Source: an uncultured Lachnospiraceae bacterium
GTDB taxonomy: Bacteria; Bacillota; Clostridia; Lachnospirales; Lachnospiraceae
Assembly: GCA_934351925.1 (NCBI GenBank)
Contig: CAKRJT010000021.1
Coordinates: 1-45,316, forward strand
Length of the DNA stretch: 45,316 nt
Direction of reading: 5' to 3'
Shown here: one piece after another, positions 25,316 through 33,470 of the stretch
Numbering within the stretch: position 1 is the first letter of the stretch
Layout of the letters: each line of letters opens with the position of its first letter
Program-made: the position numbers and the translations under genes
The notes under the pieces: generated by a model
Told to the model about the DNA's origin: nothing
The model's input: the letters and a program-made list of their open reading frames with translations, nothing else
The model's database searches: none

Positions 25316-25795
25316 TCAGTAATTACCGCCCGCAAGCTCCATTATGTTATCATAGGATCGGTCTGTAAGCGCCATAATCCAGTTCAGGACTCTCATAACC
25401 TCGTCGGGGATATCCTCCCCGTCAGCCCTTATAAGCTGTGTATATCTGTAATAGAGCTGCCATTCATCAGTATATACCGCAAACGCCCCGAATGTCGTTG
25501 CAAGATTAATTTTGTTGAGCGCATCAAGAAGCCCTGAGAGCTTGTCCCTGTCAATCTCACAGTCAAACGTGACAAAAAACTGTAGAATACCCACGTTTCC
25601 GTCAAGCCCCATATTGTCATCATCGATAAAATTCATTTCAAGCACCGCCACGCCGGTTTCACTGCTTCCCAGCCCATCTAAAAGCATGCGGTAAATTCTC
25701 TGCTTCCCGTCCATGAGCACAATCATTTCGTAGCCTGCCGACTGTGCTTTACGCTTAATCAAATCCAGCAATCTGTATTTATATTCCGTAACCAT
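25316..25795 (-). CDS. YbjN-like small protein, possible secretion-chaperone fold
   Basis: 159 residues from ATG 25795, chosen because AGGTGG lies 5 nt upstream; a GTG three codons earlier is the alternative. The sequence has a strand-rich core (AVLEMNFIDD, then VGILQFFVTFDCEIDR) followed by LNKINLATTFGAFAVYTDEWQLYY and a C-terminal helix. This pattern (N--LP-GFF---E---L-YR-) is that of YbjN-family domains, which share the type III secretion chaperone fold. The assignment is by pattern only. Its gene is 9 nt after the charged low-complexity gene and 16 nt before the ATPase. It could chaperone a cargo. Confidence 0.6.
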   Translation of the reverse strand: MVTEYKYRLLDLIKRKAQSAGYEMIVLMDGKQRIYRMLLDGLGSSETGVAVLEMNFIDDDNMGLDGNVGILQFFVTFDCEIDRDKLSGLLDALNKINLATTFGAFAVYTDEWQLYYRYTQLIRADGEDIPDEVMRVLNWIMALTDRSYDNIMELAGGNY

Positions 25796-25804
25796 CTGTG
25801 CCAC

Positions 25805-27244
25805 CTACGCTCTCCCGAGTGCCTTTTTCATTGCCTTTTCGTCCATTCCACCCGCAAGACCTAAAATATCCTCCGTCTGCCCGTCCTTCTCCTGCGCCTT
25901 TTTCGCATAGCTCTCACTAAGCTTGTCACGGTCAGAATTCACAAGGTCTGCAACCGATGAATGTTTAGTGGCTGTCCTGATTGCCCTTCTCATGTCCTGC
26001 CCGTAAAGCTTGTACTTGTCTTTGAGCTTTTTATACACGTCCGTGCCTCCTATAAGCCCTTTCACACCATTCTTTAACGACTGCTTCTCAATTCTCTTAG
26101 ACATGAAATCTTTTCCAAATGCAAGCGCCTGATTTACAAAGCCCGCAATCTTTCCGGCTATGCTTCCAAGCTTCGATGAACCGTATTTCGTCAGCAGCTC
26201 GCTCACCTTGTTCACCGCAGTCGAGGCAATGTCAAAGCCTGCCTGCGTCTTTTCCTTCTTCGCCTGCGATGCCATATACCTGAGCTCACGCCCTTTCTCA
26301 GTGGTCTCATCAGACTGCCCGGCAAGTTTCTCCAATGTCTTCTGCCGCTTGCCGGTCTTATATATGTTTACCGCCTGCTTACCGCCGTCCTTGACCGTGC
26401 TTATGGCATCCTCCGCAATCTGCCTGTATTTCTGCCCGTCGTCAGCCCCCTTGTCGGACTCATCGGAGGCTGCTTTCTCGGCTTTTATTCCTCCTGCCCC
26501 TTCTGTTTCAGCCTTTTCCGTCCCAGCTTCCCCTGCCTCAGCCTTAACAGCTTCCGCTTTATCCGGCTCAGATTTTGCAGCCTCAGCTTTGCTGACTTCT
26601 GCTTCGCCATTTTCCACTTCCGCTGCCTGCGCTTTCGCTGCCTCAACTTTCTCGGTCTCATTCTTTTCCGGCGCTGCTTTCACAGTTTCCGCTTTGCCCG
26701 TTTCTGCTTTCTCAACTTCGCCTGTTTTCGCTGTCTCAGCTTTTTCCGCTTCCCCAGCCTCTGCTTTTGCGGTCTCCGCGTTCTTGTTTTCAGCTGTCTC
26801 CGGTTCTTCTTCCTTCTGCGTCTCCTTGACGGCTTCTGTCACAGCCTCCTCCTTATCCTTCTGTCCCTCGGACTGCTTGGTGAGTGCCATAAGACTCGGC
26901 ATCTGGCTCAGCTCATCTATCAGCTTATAATATCTTGACGCATAACCTATGTTTCCTTCACCCTCAAGATCCTTGAGACGCTCGTTAAACTCCTCGTCCG
27001 TCATATCGTCAGCGTCCTTGCCGAATGACCTTACCGCTCTCGATGTGCCTGTCTTTACCTTGCCCCATGTCCTCTTAAAGAAACCCTCGCTCTTTTTTTC
27101 TGCCTTTTTCTCTGTCTTTTCCTCTTTTTTTTCAGGCATATCAGGCTGGCTGTGCGCGGTGTCTGTGTCGGCTGTCTTTTCCGGCTCAGCTAATTTTTTA
27201 ACATTTTCCCTCTTTTTTCTGACGCTTTTACTTTCATCCGCCAT
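25805..27244 (-). CDS. First gene of the CIS operon: charged low-complexity protein with C-terminal helical domain
   Basis: 479 residues from ATG 27244 (AGAAGG 6 nt upstream). Residues 1-60 are Lys/Glu-rich. Residues 60-125 hold a compact segment (GFFKRTWGKVKTGTSRAVRS, then DMTDEEFNERLKDLEGEGN). Residues 140-290 are an Ala/Glu/Lys low-complexity stretch (KAEAGEAEKAETAKTGEVEK), probably an extended or single-helix spacer. Residues 330-440 contain small-residue helices (SKLGSIAGKIAGFVNQALAF) that might be amphipathic. No family recognised. As the promoter-proximal gene next to a chaperone-like gene it is a candidate cargo or assembly scaffold, but nothing proves either. Confidence 0.7.
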   Translation of the reverse strand: MADESKSVRKKRENVKKLAEPEKTADTDTAHSQPDMPEKKEEKTEKKAEKKSEGFFKRTWGKVKTGTSRAVRSFGKDADDMTDEEFNERLKDLEGEGNIGYASRYYKLIDELSQMPSLMALTKQSEGQKDKEEAVTEAVKETQKEEEPETAENKNAETAKAEAGEAEKAETAKTGEVEKAETGKAETVKAAPEKNETEKVEAAKAQAAEVENGEAEVSKAEAAKSEPDKAEAVKAEAGEAGTEKAETEGAGGIKAEKAASDESDKGADDGQKYRQIAEDAISTVKDGGKQAVNIYKTGKRQKTLEKLAGQSDETTEKGRELRYMASQAKKEKTQAGFDIASTAVNKVSELLTKYGSSKLGSIAGKIAGFVNQALAFGKDFMSKRIEKQSLKNGVKGLIGGTDVYKKLKDKYKLYGQDMRRAIRTATKHSSVADLVNSDRDKLSESYAKKAQEKDGQTEDILGLAGGMDEKAMKKALGRA

Positions 27245-27317
27245 TTTAAACCTTCTTTCCACTTATTGTGCAATAATTATTTAAACTTTTTACTTTTTCC
27301 GAACATATATATAGAAT

Positions 27318-27346
27318 ATTATAACTTACCCGCAAACCATGTATTA
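27318..27346 (-). promoter_or_regulatory. Candidate promoter of the CIS operon
   Basis: On the minus strand a perfect TATAAT (27318-27323) lies 73 nt upstream of the first CIS gene. At 17 bp the -35 position (27341-27346) reads TAATAC, far from TTGACA. A good -10 with a poor -35 is typical of an activator-dependent promoter. Confidence 0.5.
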
Positions 27347-27350
27347 CTTC

Positions 27351-27380
27351 ATTTCACGCATTTAAACTGCATTTCGCGCA
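27351..27380. promoter_or_regulatory. Direct repeat, candidate LytTR-regulator binding site
   Basis: ATTTCACGCA (27351-27360) and ATTTCGCGCA (27371-27380) are copies with one mismatch, spaced exactly 20 bp (about two helical turns). A partial third copy ATTTCA starts at 27384. The pair lies just upstream of the weak -35 of the CIS promoter and of the -35 of the divergent regulator. Spaced direct repeats are the usual LytTR target form. Confidence 0.5.
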
Positions 27381-27397
27381 AAAATTTCATATAAAAT

Positions 27398-27426
27398 TTG
27401 CAAATTTATCTATCTATTGGTATAAT
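27398..27426 (+). promoter_or_regulatory. Sigma-A-type promoter of the LytTR regulator gene
   Basis: TTGCAA (27398-27403), 17-bp spacer, TATAAT (27421-27426). It lies 72 nt upstream of the regulator ATG. It is within 20 bp of the candidate operator, so autoregulation is possible. Confidence 0.6.
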
Positions 27427-27498
27427 CTTCCTGTGAAATATAATGATATGATTGCCAGAAGGTATTTTGCATTTAAAAGATTACCGTAGGAGACCTCT

Positions 27499-28236
27499 AT
27501 GAGAATTGCCGTATGCGACGATGACAATATATACGCCCTTAGAATAAAAGACCTTATAGAAAAGGCGGCGCCCGGGATTTTTCAGTTAAAATATAACTGC
27601 AGATTGTCCGAGATGATTGATATATACAACACCGTAGCCGGCTTTGAAGCAGCCGATACCTACTATGATATTGTGTTTATGGATATATTTTTTGCGGACG
27701 AGAACAGCATAAGCATTTTGTCCGAGACGAAAAATGACTCCTACTCCTGCATGGTCTTTGTCACGACAAGCTGTGACTATGCCGTGGAGGCTTTTGCCCT
27801 CAACGCCGTTCACTATATTGTAAAGCCGGTTGAATACCAGGATATCCGCGAGGCACTAGACAGGTGCCGTCTGAGGCTTATGCACAATCTGCGTAACACT
27901 ATAAGCATCGCCTCAGACAACGGAGTTATTCCTATAGAACTTGACAATCTCGTATATATAGAGATTTTTAACAAGACCTGCTTTTTTCACACAATCCACA
28001 ACGTATACAAAGCTCCCGCCTCGCTGAGCTCAATCGAGAAGGAGCTTGACACGAACGGATTTATGCGTGTGCAGAGAAGCTACATTGTAAATATGAGACA
28101 TATAACTGATTTCTTTTTTGACCATATAATTCTCTCCGGAGGGACCGAGATAACACTCTCACGCCGTAACCGCTGCGAGCTCAAAAAGCAGTACCTGAAT
28201 TATATGTTCAATCTTGCAAGAAATTCGAATCTTTAG
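27499..28236 (+). CDS. LytTR-family response regulator
   Basis: 245 residues: receiver domain (about 1-120) and LytTR DNA-binding domain (about 135-240). The acidic pocket (CDDDN, residues 6-10), phospho-acceptor Asp62 (VFMDIFF), Thr90 and Lys109 (YIVKP) are all present, so phosphorylation is expected. The C-terminal part has the family pattern IPIELDNLVYIEIFNKTCFF, then RVQRSYIVNMRHI. AGGAG lies 6 nt before the ATG. No histidine kinase gene is in the window, so it is an orphan here. It is divergent from the CIS operon with shared upstream DNA, making it the likely CIS regulator; that link is inference from position. Confidence 0.92.
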   Translation: MRIAVCDDDNIYALRIKDLIEKAAPGIFQLKYNCRLSEMIDIYNTVAGFEAADTYYDIVFMDIFFADENSISILSETKNDSYSCMVFVTTSCDYAVEAFALNAVHYIVKPVEYQDIREALDRCRLRLMHNLRNTISIASDNGVIPIELDNLVYIEIFNKTCFFHTIHNVYKAPASLSSIEKELDTNGFMRVQRSYIVNMRHITDFFFDHIILSGGTEITLSRRNRCELKKQYLNYMFNLARNSNL

Positions 28237-28267
28237 AATATTTTACTGTCTTTCACGCCCGGATAAG

Positions 28268-29692
28268 TCATATACGACGACACGAAGTCATTGTGCTTGA
28301 ATTTCCTGCCGCATATCCGCTGCTCCACGCCCACTGTAAATTGTAGCCGCCGCAGCAGCCGTCGACGTCGAGCACCTCCCCGCAAAAATACAGACCGGGA
28401 CACAGCTTCGACTCCATCGTGGACATGTCCACCTCGTCAAGCCGCACGCCTCCGCTGCACACCTGAGCCGAGGCGACGTCCCTATACTGCACCACCTTTA
28501 CGGTAAAATGCTTTAATAGCCCCGCAAGCTCTTCCGTGCGCCCGCCCGACTGCTTAATCAATAAATTCATAAGTTTCTTGTTGACAAGCCCGGTAAGCAG
28601 GTCGCACAGCTCCTGCCTGCTGCTCTTGCCGCCGTTTTTCTTATCTGTATCAGCTATGTGCGCGCCGTCCTTTATTTTATCTATGTACGCCGCAAGCTCC
28701 TTCTCCTTATACTCTGGCATGAAATCAAGCTCCGCCTTGACGCTCCTTCCCGCCTCAAGTGCCGTAACCGCATGGCGGCTCACCTGAAACACGGGGATTC
28801 CCGATATTCCGCTGTCATTAAGCTGAATCTCCCCTGTATCGGAAGCCACACATTTTCCATCTATCAGAAGTCTGACACTGCCCTTTGCGCGCACGCCCGC
28901 AAGCTCCTTAAAAAAGCTGCCCTCACAGCCTAGCGCAACCAGCGCCGGGAGCGGCTTCACAATATGATGTCCAAAACGCGCGGCTATGTTGTACCCAAGA
29001 GCACTGTTGTCCACGCCCTTGCCCTTTCCTGCCATTCCCTGATTGCACACGCCGCCCGCCGCGGAACCCGTCGCCACAATGAGCTTTTTACAGGTGCAGG
29101 ACAATCTGCCAATGAACTCATTTTCCATCTTTTTTCCATTCCCGGATGGCTTTCTGTTTTCGTTCTTCTTTCCCTCAGCTCTCAGATTTTCCGCCTGCGC
29201 GTCCCTTAGGTTCCCAAAAACCGCAAACTCAGCCCCGCTTTTTCTCACGGAGTCTATCTCACAGCCACATATCAGCTCGACACCATATTTTACAAGGCAC
29301 TGTCTTAGGCAGTCAAGCACCGAGGAAGCCTGCTCGCTGTACGGGTACACATAGCCGTCCCTGTCCCTGACCAACATTCCCTCCTCGTGGAAAAATCCAG
29401 TGACAGCCTTAGAATCAAAACGTTCTATCACGCCCATGATATCCTCAGTGCTGCCACTGTCCGTGTGGTAACAGCTATCATCAAGCTTATAGTTGGTCAG
29501 ATTGCACTTGCCGTTTCCGGTAATGAGAAGCTTCTTTCCCGGTCTTGCGAGCACCTCTAATAGTGCAACCCTGCTCTTACCGGCTTTACAGCCCTTTTTG
29601 TAATCGCCGGCTGCAGCGCCTGCCCTCGCCGCCTGAATGGCAGCCATCATGCCGGAAGCCCCGGCTCCAATCACAACAACATCATATTTCAC
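28268..29692 (-). CDS. HI0933-family FAD-dependent flavoprotein (BaiN/RdsA-like)
   Basis: 474 residues starting at GTG 29692, which overlaps the stop of the upstream gene (GTGA). It has an N-terminal FAD dinucleotide-binding motif GAGASGMMAA, the signature ITGNGKCNLTN, and near the C-terminus GLYFCGEVLDVDGCCGGYNLQWAWSS, all characteristic of HI0933-like oxidoreductases. The family is usually about 400-420 residues. The excess comes from two insertions: a Lys/Gly-rich one after the first helix (AAAGDYKKGCKAGKSR) and a charged one near residues 165-195 (KKNENRKPSGNGKKMEN). Substrate unknown; family members have been linked to bile-acid reduction and to ribosome-related redox steps. Confidence 0.88.
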   Translation of the reverse strand: MKYDVVVIGAGASGMMAAIQAARAGAAAGDYKKGCKAGKSRVALLEVLARPGKKLLITGNGKCNLTNYKLDDSCYHTDSGSTEDIMGVIERFDSKAVTGFFHEEGMLVRDRDGYVYPYSEQASSVLDCLRQCLVKYGVELICGCEIDSVRKSGAEFAVFGNLRDAQAENLRAEGKKNENRKPSGNGKKMENEFIGRLSCTCKKLIVATGSAAGGVCNQGMAGKGKGVDNSALGYNIAARFGHHIVKPLPALVALGCEGSFFKELAGVRAKGSVRLLIDGKCVASDTGEIQLNDSGISGIPVFQVSRHAVTALEAGRSVKAELDFMPEYKEKELAAYIDKIKDGAHIADTDKKNGGKSSRQELCDLLTGLVNKKLMNLLIKQSGGRTEELAGLLKHFTVKVVQYRDVASAQVCSGGVRLDEVDMSTMESKLCPGLYFCGEVLDVDGCCGGYNLQWAWSSGYAAGNSSTMTSCRRI

Positions 29693-30291
29693 GAAGTGTG
29701 GTCCTCCAAAAAATCGTATAATTCTTCTAAATCCTTTATCTGCATGCCAACATATATTTCCCGCTGCAAATCTATGGGCAGGTCTGTCACGTCAATGTCC
29801 GTGTAGTCATATATGGTCACAAAATCCTCATAGTAGACCACAACCCGCCCGTCAAGGGCATACAGTATAAAGTTCTCCGTAGCACTGTAGGTCGGCGCAT
29901 CGTAGCTTTTCCGCACCACAATCCTGTTTGTCGAAAATTCGACAATATTGACCGCGCACAGCCCGCGGCTTATGTCCTCCTCGTCGGGATTTTCCATGTA
30001 ATTTCTCAGCGTCTCAGCATAGGCAGTCCTGTTAAGCCCCAAAATCTCAATCGACGGTACCACCGTACGGCTCGTGGTCATGTGATTGTTGATATTGTAC
30101 TCCTCTATCACAAGCTCCGTACCGCGCTTCACAACAGCCTCGTCCGCGGCAGCAGCCTCGCGCGCCTCGTAGTAGTCCTTCGCCGGCATGGTCTCCCTGT
30201 TTCCCTTTGTCACTGCATAGTAGCCTATACAGTAGCAGGTCACAAACAATGTCGTAAGAGTAACAAAGCAGATAATATACAATTTTCGCAT
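29689..30291 (-). CDS. BofC-like membrane-anchored protein
   Basis: 200 residues from ATG 30291 (GAAAGG 9 nt upstream; a longer frame starts at 30318). A single N-terminal hydrophobic segment (LYIICFVTLTTLFVTCYCIGYYAV) anchors or exports it. The last 70 residues (FILYALDGRVVVYYED, then YDYTDIDVTDLPIDLQREI and a final LEELYDFLEDHTS) match the pattern of the BofC C-terminal domain, in which a displayed value and a T-DI-v--LP motif precede LEDYTS. BofC acts in forespore-to-mother-cell signalling in Bacillus. The assignment is by pattern. It is coupled to the flavoprotein gene. Confidence 0.68.
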   Translation of the reverse strand: MRKLYIICFVTLTTLFVTCYCIGYYAVTKGNRETMPAKDYYEAREAAAADEAVVKRGTELVIEEYNINNHMTTSRTVVPSIEILGLNRTAYAETLRNYMENPDEEDISRGLCAVNIVEFSTNRIVVRKSYDAPTYSATENFILYALDGRVVVYYEDFVTIYDYTDIDVTDLPIDLQREIYVGMQIKDLEELYDFLEDHTS

Positions 30292-30386
30292 TCTGCACAT
30301 CCTTTCTGCAAATTGCATTTAAACAGCCGTCCTGCAAACAGAGGTTGCGGACAGTTACTTTTTTGTATATTGTCTGCTTAATTTTA

Positions 30387-30785
30387 TTATTTTATTCTGT
30401 CACCCGTAAAAAAATAAGGTATTGAGTCAAAGAACGGAATCGAGAGTTCTCCCTCGTTCTTGTCCTCTAAGTATAACATTCCGTCCCTGTCCATGAACTC
30501 ACCGACGAACTGACGGCAAATACCGCAAGGGTAAGCGTACTCGCCCGTCGAGCACACCACGGCAATAGCCTTAAAATGCTTCGCACCCTCGGACACCGCC
30601 TTGACCGCCGCTGTTCTCTCGGCGCATATGGCAGCTCCGTATGAGGAGTTCTCGATGTTGCAGCCGCCGAAAACCCTCCCGTCGTCCGTCAGAATGGCAG
30701 CCCCCACGTTGAACTTCGAATACGGGGTGTATGCATTGTTCATGTATTCCTTTGCCTTATTTATAAGCAATTCTCTCTCTGTCAT
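30387..30785 (-). CDS. cdd: Cytidine deaminase
   Basis: 132 residues, the usual length for the tetrameric enzyme that converts cytidine and deoxycytidine to uridine and deoxyuridine in pyrimidine salvage. The start AYTPYSKFNVGAAILTDDG, the GGCNIENSSYGAAICAERTA block (catalytic Glu, zinc ligand Cys) and PCGICRQ (two further zinc Cys) are complete. TGGAGG lies 7 nt before the ATG. It follows ybeY by 20 nt, as in many Firmicutes where ybeY, dgkA, cdd and era adjoin; dgkA and era are absent from this spot. Confidence 0.96.
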   Translation of the reverse strand: MTERELLINKAKEYMNNAYTPYSKFNVGAAILTDDGRVFGGCNIENSSYGAAICAERTAAVKAVSEGAKHFKAIAVVCSTGEYAYPCGICRQFVGEFMDRDGMLYLEDKNEGELSIPFFDSIPYFFTGDRIK

Positions 30786-30805
30786 GTAAAAACCTCCACC
30801 ATCAC

Positions 30806-31303
30806 TTAGTCTCTTGTTATCCCTATAGCGGCAAGTATCTCCTCCTGCCCCTTCTCCATGACCGCTGCCTCCTCCGGTGTCATATGGTCATACCCGAAAA
30901 GGTGGAGCATGCTGTGGGCTGTGAGGAAGGCGAGCTCCCTCTTAGGCGAATGTCCGTACTTCTCTGCCTGCTCGTACACCTTCTCCACGGAGATAACGAT
31001 ATCGCCGAGCATCAGCTCGCCGCTCTCCGGGTTAAAGCAGTCGTCCCTCTCCTCGAGAAAATCGAACTCCCCCGCCTGCTCATAGTCCACAAGCGGGAAT
31101 GAGAGAACGTCTGTGGGATTGTCAATGTTTCTGAACTCCTTGTTTATCGAATGTATCGAGTCGTTGTCGGTCAGCACCACACTCACCTCAGCTTCATAAG
31201 GGCAGCTCTTGTAGTCCATCGCCTGATTGATCACATCCTCGATAACCTTCTTATAATCAAAATCGAAATCGACCTTTGTCTCCTCTTCAATGGTAATTGT
31301 CAT
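30806..31303 (-). CDS. ybeY: Endoribonuclease YbeY (rRNA maturation factor)
   Basis: 165 residues with the zinc-binding signature HSMLHLFGYDHMTPEE (HxxxHxxGxDH) and an upstream NKEFRNIDNPTDVLSFPL motif. YbeY takes part in 16S rRNA 3'-end maturation and ribosome quality control. The ATG overlaps the phoH stop by three bases (ATGA), the normal coupling of phoH and ybeY in Firmicutes. The N-terminus begins TITIEEETKVDFDFDYKK. No abnormality seen. Confidence 0.97.
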   Translation of the reverse strand: MTITIEEETKVDFDFDYKKVIEDVINQAMDYKSCPYEAEVSVVLTDNDSIHSINKEFRNIDNPTDVLSFPLVDYEQAGEFDFLEERDDCFNPESGELMLGDIVISVEKVYEQAEKYGHSPKRELAFLTAHSMLHLFGYDHMTPEEAAVMEKGQEEILAAIGITRD

Positions 31304-32268
31304 TTCTTACACCTCGTTTTCTCGTATTCATCGTATGCCTTGACTATCTTCTGCACAAGCGGGTGGCGCACAACGTCAGAGCTTGTCAGGCGGCATATTC
31401 CAATCTCTTCCACGTTCTTTAACACCTTCAGCGCCGTGTCAAGTCCGCTCGCCTGATCGTGTGGCAGGTCCTTCTGTGTCAGGTCTCCCGTTATGACTAC
31501 CTTAGAACCGAAGCCTATTCTTGTCAGGAACATCTTCATCTGCGCCGGCGTCGTGTTCTGCGCCTCATCGAGAATAATGAACGAATTGTCGAGCGTCCTT
31601 CCTCTCATATATGCGAGAGGCGCAACCTCTATAAGCCCCTTCTCCATATTGTGCTGGAAGCTGTCTACTCCCATAATCTGGTAAAGCGCATCGTAGAGCG
31701 GTCTCAGGTAAGGGTCAACCTTGCTCTGCATATCTCCCGGAAGGAAGCCCAGCTTCTCACCCGCCTCTATCGCAGGCCTTGTGAGGATAATTCTTCCCAC
31801 CTCGTTGTTCTTAAAGGCGTTAATTGCCATCGCCATCGCAAGGTATGTCTTACCGGTTCCGGCAGGTCCTACGCCGAACACTATCATTCTCTTTTTTATC
31901 GCATCTATATACTGCTTCTGTCCGATAGTCTTAGGCTTGATAGGCTTGCCAAGCACCGTTCTGGCCACGACATCGGCATCAAGCTCGGACAAAGCTTCCG
32001 CCTTATCTTCAAATGCAAGGCTTAACGCGTAGTCGACGTTCTGCTCCGTTATCACATTTCCCCTTTTAGACAGCTCGAGAAGCTGTGCAAACACGGCTGC
32101 CGCGCGCTTAACCGCCTGCTCGGCACCCACGAGCTTAATCTCGCTGTCCCTCGCAATAATCGTTACCTTGAGCGTCCTCTCTATCTTTTTGACATAGGCA
32201 TCACAGCTCCCGAATATATTGCCGCTGTGCTCTGCCGGTATATCCAGCACATTTTCAATTATACTCAA
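31300..32268 (-). CDS. phoH: PhoH-family ATPase (PhoH-like protein YbeZ type)
   Basis: About 322 residues. The P-loop GPAGTGKTYLA, the downstream RPAIEAGEKLGFLPG and Walker B FIILDEAQNT, and the LTRIGFGSKVVITGDLTQ block define the PhoH family, thought to be an RNA-associated ATPase working with YbeY. No ATG is available at the start. TTG at 32268 has GGGAGG 9 nt upstream and is preferred; TTG 32274 is the alternative. The start lies inside the last codons of yqfD (overlap about 14 bp), so translation is coupled. The N-terminal KH-like region is present. Confidence 0.93.
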   Translation of the reverse strand: MSIIENVLDIPAEHSGNIFGSCDAYVKKIERTLKVTIIARDSEIKLVGAEQAVKRAAAVFAQLLELSKRGNVITEQNVDYALSLAFEDKAEALSELDADVVARTVLGKPIKPKTIGQKQYIDAIKKRMIVFGVGPAGTGKTYLAMAMAINAFKNNEVGRIILTRPAIEAGEKLGFLPGDMQSKVDPYLRPLYDALYQIMGVDSFQHNMEKGLIEVAPLAYMRGRTLDNSFIILDEAQNTTPAQMKMFLTRIGFGSKVVITGDLTQKDLPHDQASGLDTALKVLKNVEEIGICRLTSSDVVRHPLVQKIVKAYDEYEKTRCKK

Positions 32269-33448
32269 TCCCAATTTCCTCCCTGCCGCACTCGGACGCT
32301 ATTACATACACCATGCCCGACATCTGCGCTTGTTCATCGTTAATTGTTATTGTAACATTATTTTCTATAATTTGAATACCCTTTTCCCGCAATTTTTCCA
32401 GATAATTTGAAAAACTTTCATTCAGGATACACTCAAGTTTCTCATCCGTATACACAGACTCCGAGAGCGTATACTCACTGTAATAGGTCGTGTCCGCGCC
32501 AAACGGCAGATAGAAATTCTGGTAGAGGCACAGATTGCCGCTGCTCGTCACGACATCGCTGTGCTCATATTTTTCCCTGTAAAAATCAAAGGCGAGCGCC
32601 TTGTTAAAAAAACGAAGTCTCACACTTTTATAGCTGTTCCCCGTATACTCTTTTTTTATGTATGTGCGCGAAACCACGTCCGCGTACTCAAGCCCGACAA
32701 GAAGCTTCACCTCGCCGTCCGCATACACCGCCTCCTGCTTTATCGGCTCGGACGACTCATTGAGCGTCGTCACTATCCCGCTTATCAACACATCTCCCTT
32801 TTTGACCGCGCTCAACGGCTTCACCGCGGGTGTACCATTTCTCACGATTATGCTGTAGACCGTCCCGTCGTACAGCGCAACGATGTTCGACGGGCTTCCC
32901 TCGGGCACGTCTACGACCTCATCTGAGTTCTCCCTCACATCAATTTCGAGCGATGTCCCGTGTATCGCCGCCGACACCCATATTATGTCGTCAAAATCCC
33001 GCCTTATCTGCGCTTCGAGCGCCTCACAGTCGATGCCGCTTATCCTCGCGCCGTAGGTTATCCCGTTTTTACTCAGATATTTGTACAGCGTGTCATCCGA
33101 GTTCATATAATTTCCTTCAAGCCTTATGTTCCAGATAAAACGCCCGAGCACCAGCATGACCGTCACGAACAGAACCACTCCCGCAATAAAAAACTGATGC
33201 TTCAATATTTCCCTCAGCACAAACGGAAATCCTGATTTTTTCACGAGCCTGATATGAGGTCTGGTCTTTCTCACAATCGGCTTCAAATTATAAAAATCCT
33301 CTATCGACGTCGTGAATGTGCACCTTTCCTCCCCCGGATACATGCTGTGCACGAGTATTCCACGGTTCGCGCACAGATTAAAAAAGCGCTCCGAGCACAG
33401 CGCATCTATCTCCAACTGTGTATACCCCTTAATCCACAATACTCCCAT
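32255..33448 (-). CDS. yqfD: Sporulation protein YqfD
   Basis: 397 residues starting GVLWIKGYTQLEIDALC, then RFFNLCANRGILVHSM, as in YqfD proteins. There is one membrane segment at about residues 92-115 (HQFFIAGVVLFVTVMLVLGRF) followed by a large extracytoplasmic domain with EGNYMNSDDTLYKYLSKNG, a POTRA-like opening. YqfD is a mother-cell sporulation membrane protein in Bacillus, transcribed with yqfC. GGGGAG precedes the ATG with a short spacer. The order yqfC-yqfD-phoH-ybeY is conserved in spore-formers. Confidence 0.93.
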   Translation of the reverse strand: MGVLWIKGYTQLEIDALCSERFFNLCANRGILVHSMYPGEERCTFTTSIEDFYNLKPIVRKTRPHIRLVKKSGFPFVLREILKHQFFIAGVVLFVTVMLVLGRFIWNIRLEGNYMNSDDTLYKYLSKNGITYGARISGIDCEALEAQIRRDFDDIIWVSAAIHGTSLEIDVRENSDEVVDVPEGSPSNIVALYDGTVYSIIVRNGTPAVKPLSAVKKGDVLISGIVTTLNESSEPIKQEAVYADGEVKLLVGLEYADVVSRTYIKKEYTGNSYKSVRLRFFNKALAFDFYREKYEHSDVVTSSGNLCLYQNFYLPFGADTTYYSEYTLSESVYTDEKLECILNESFSNYLEKLREKGIQIIENNVTITINDEQAQMSGMVYVIASECGREEIGIEYN

Positions 33449-33470
33449 ATTCTCCCCGATTTCCCACAGA

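Noticed and set aside
1..27244. A prophage or prophage remnant.
   Set aside because: Only tail-type genes occur, with Afp15-like ATPase, DUF4255 and PAAR-like genes typical of contractile injection systems; capsid, portal, terminase, integrase, lysis genes and attachment sites are not seen.
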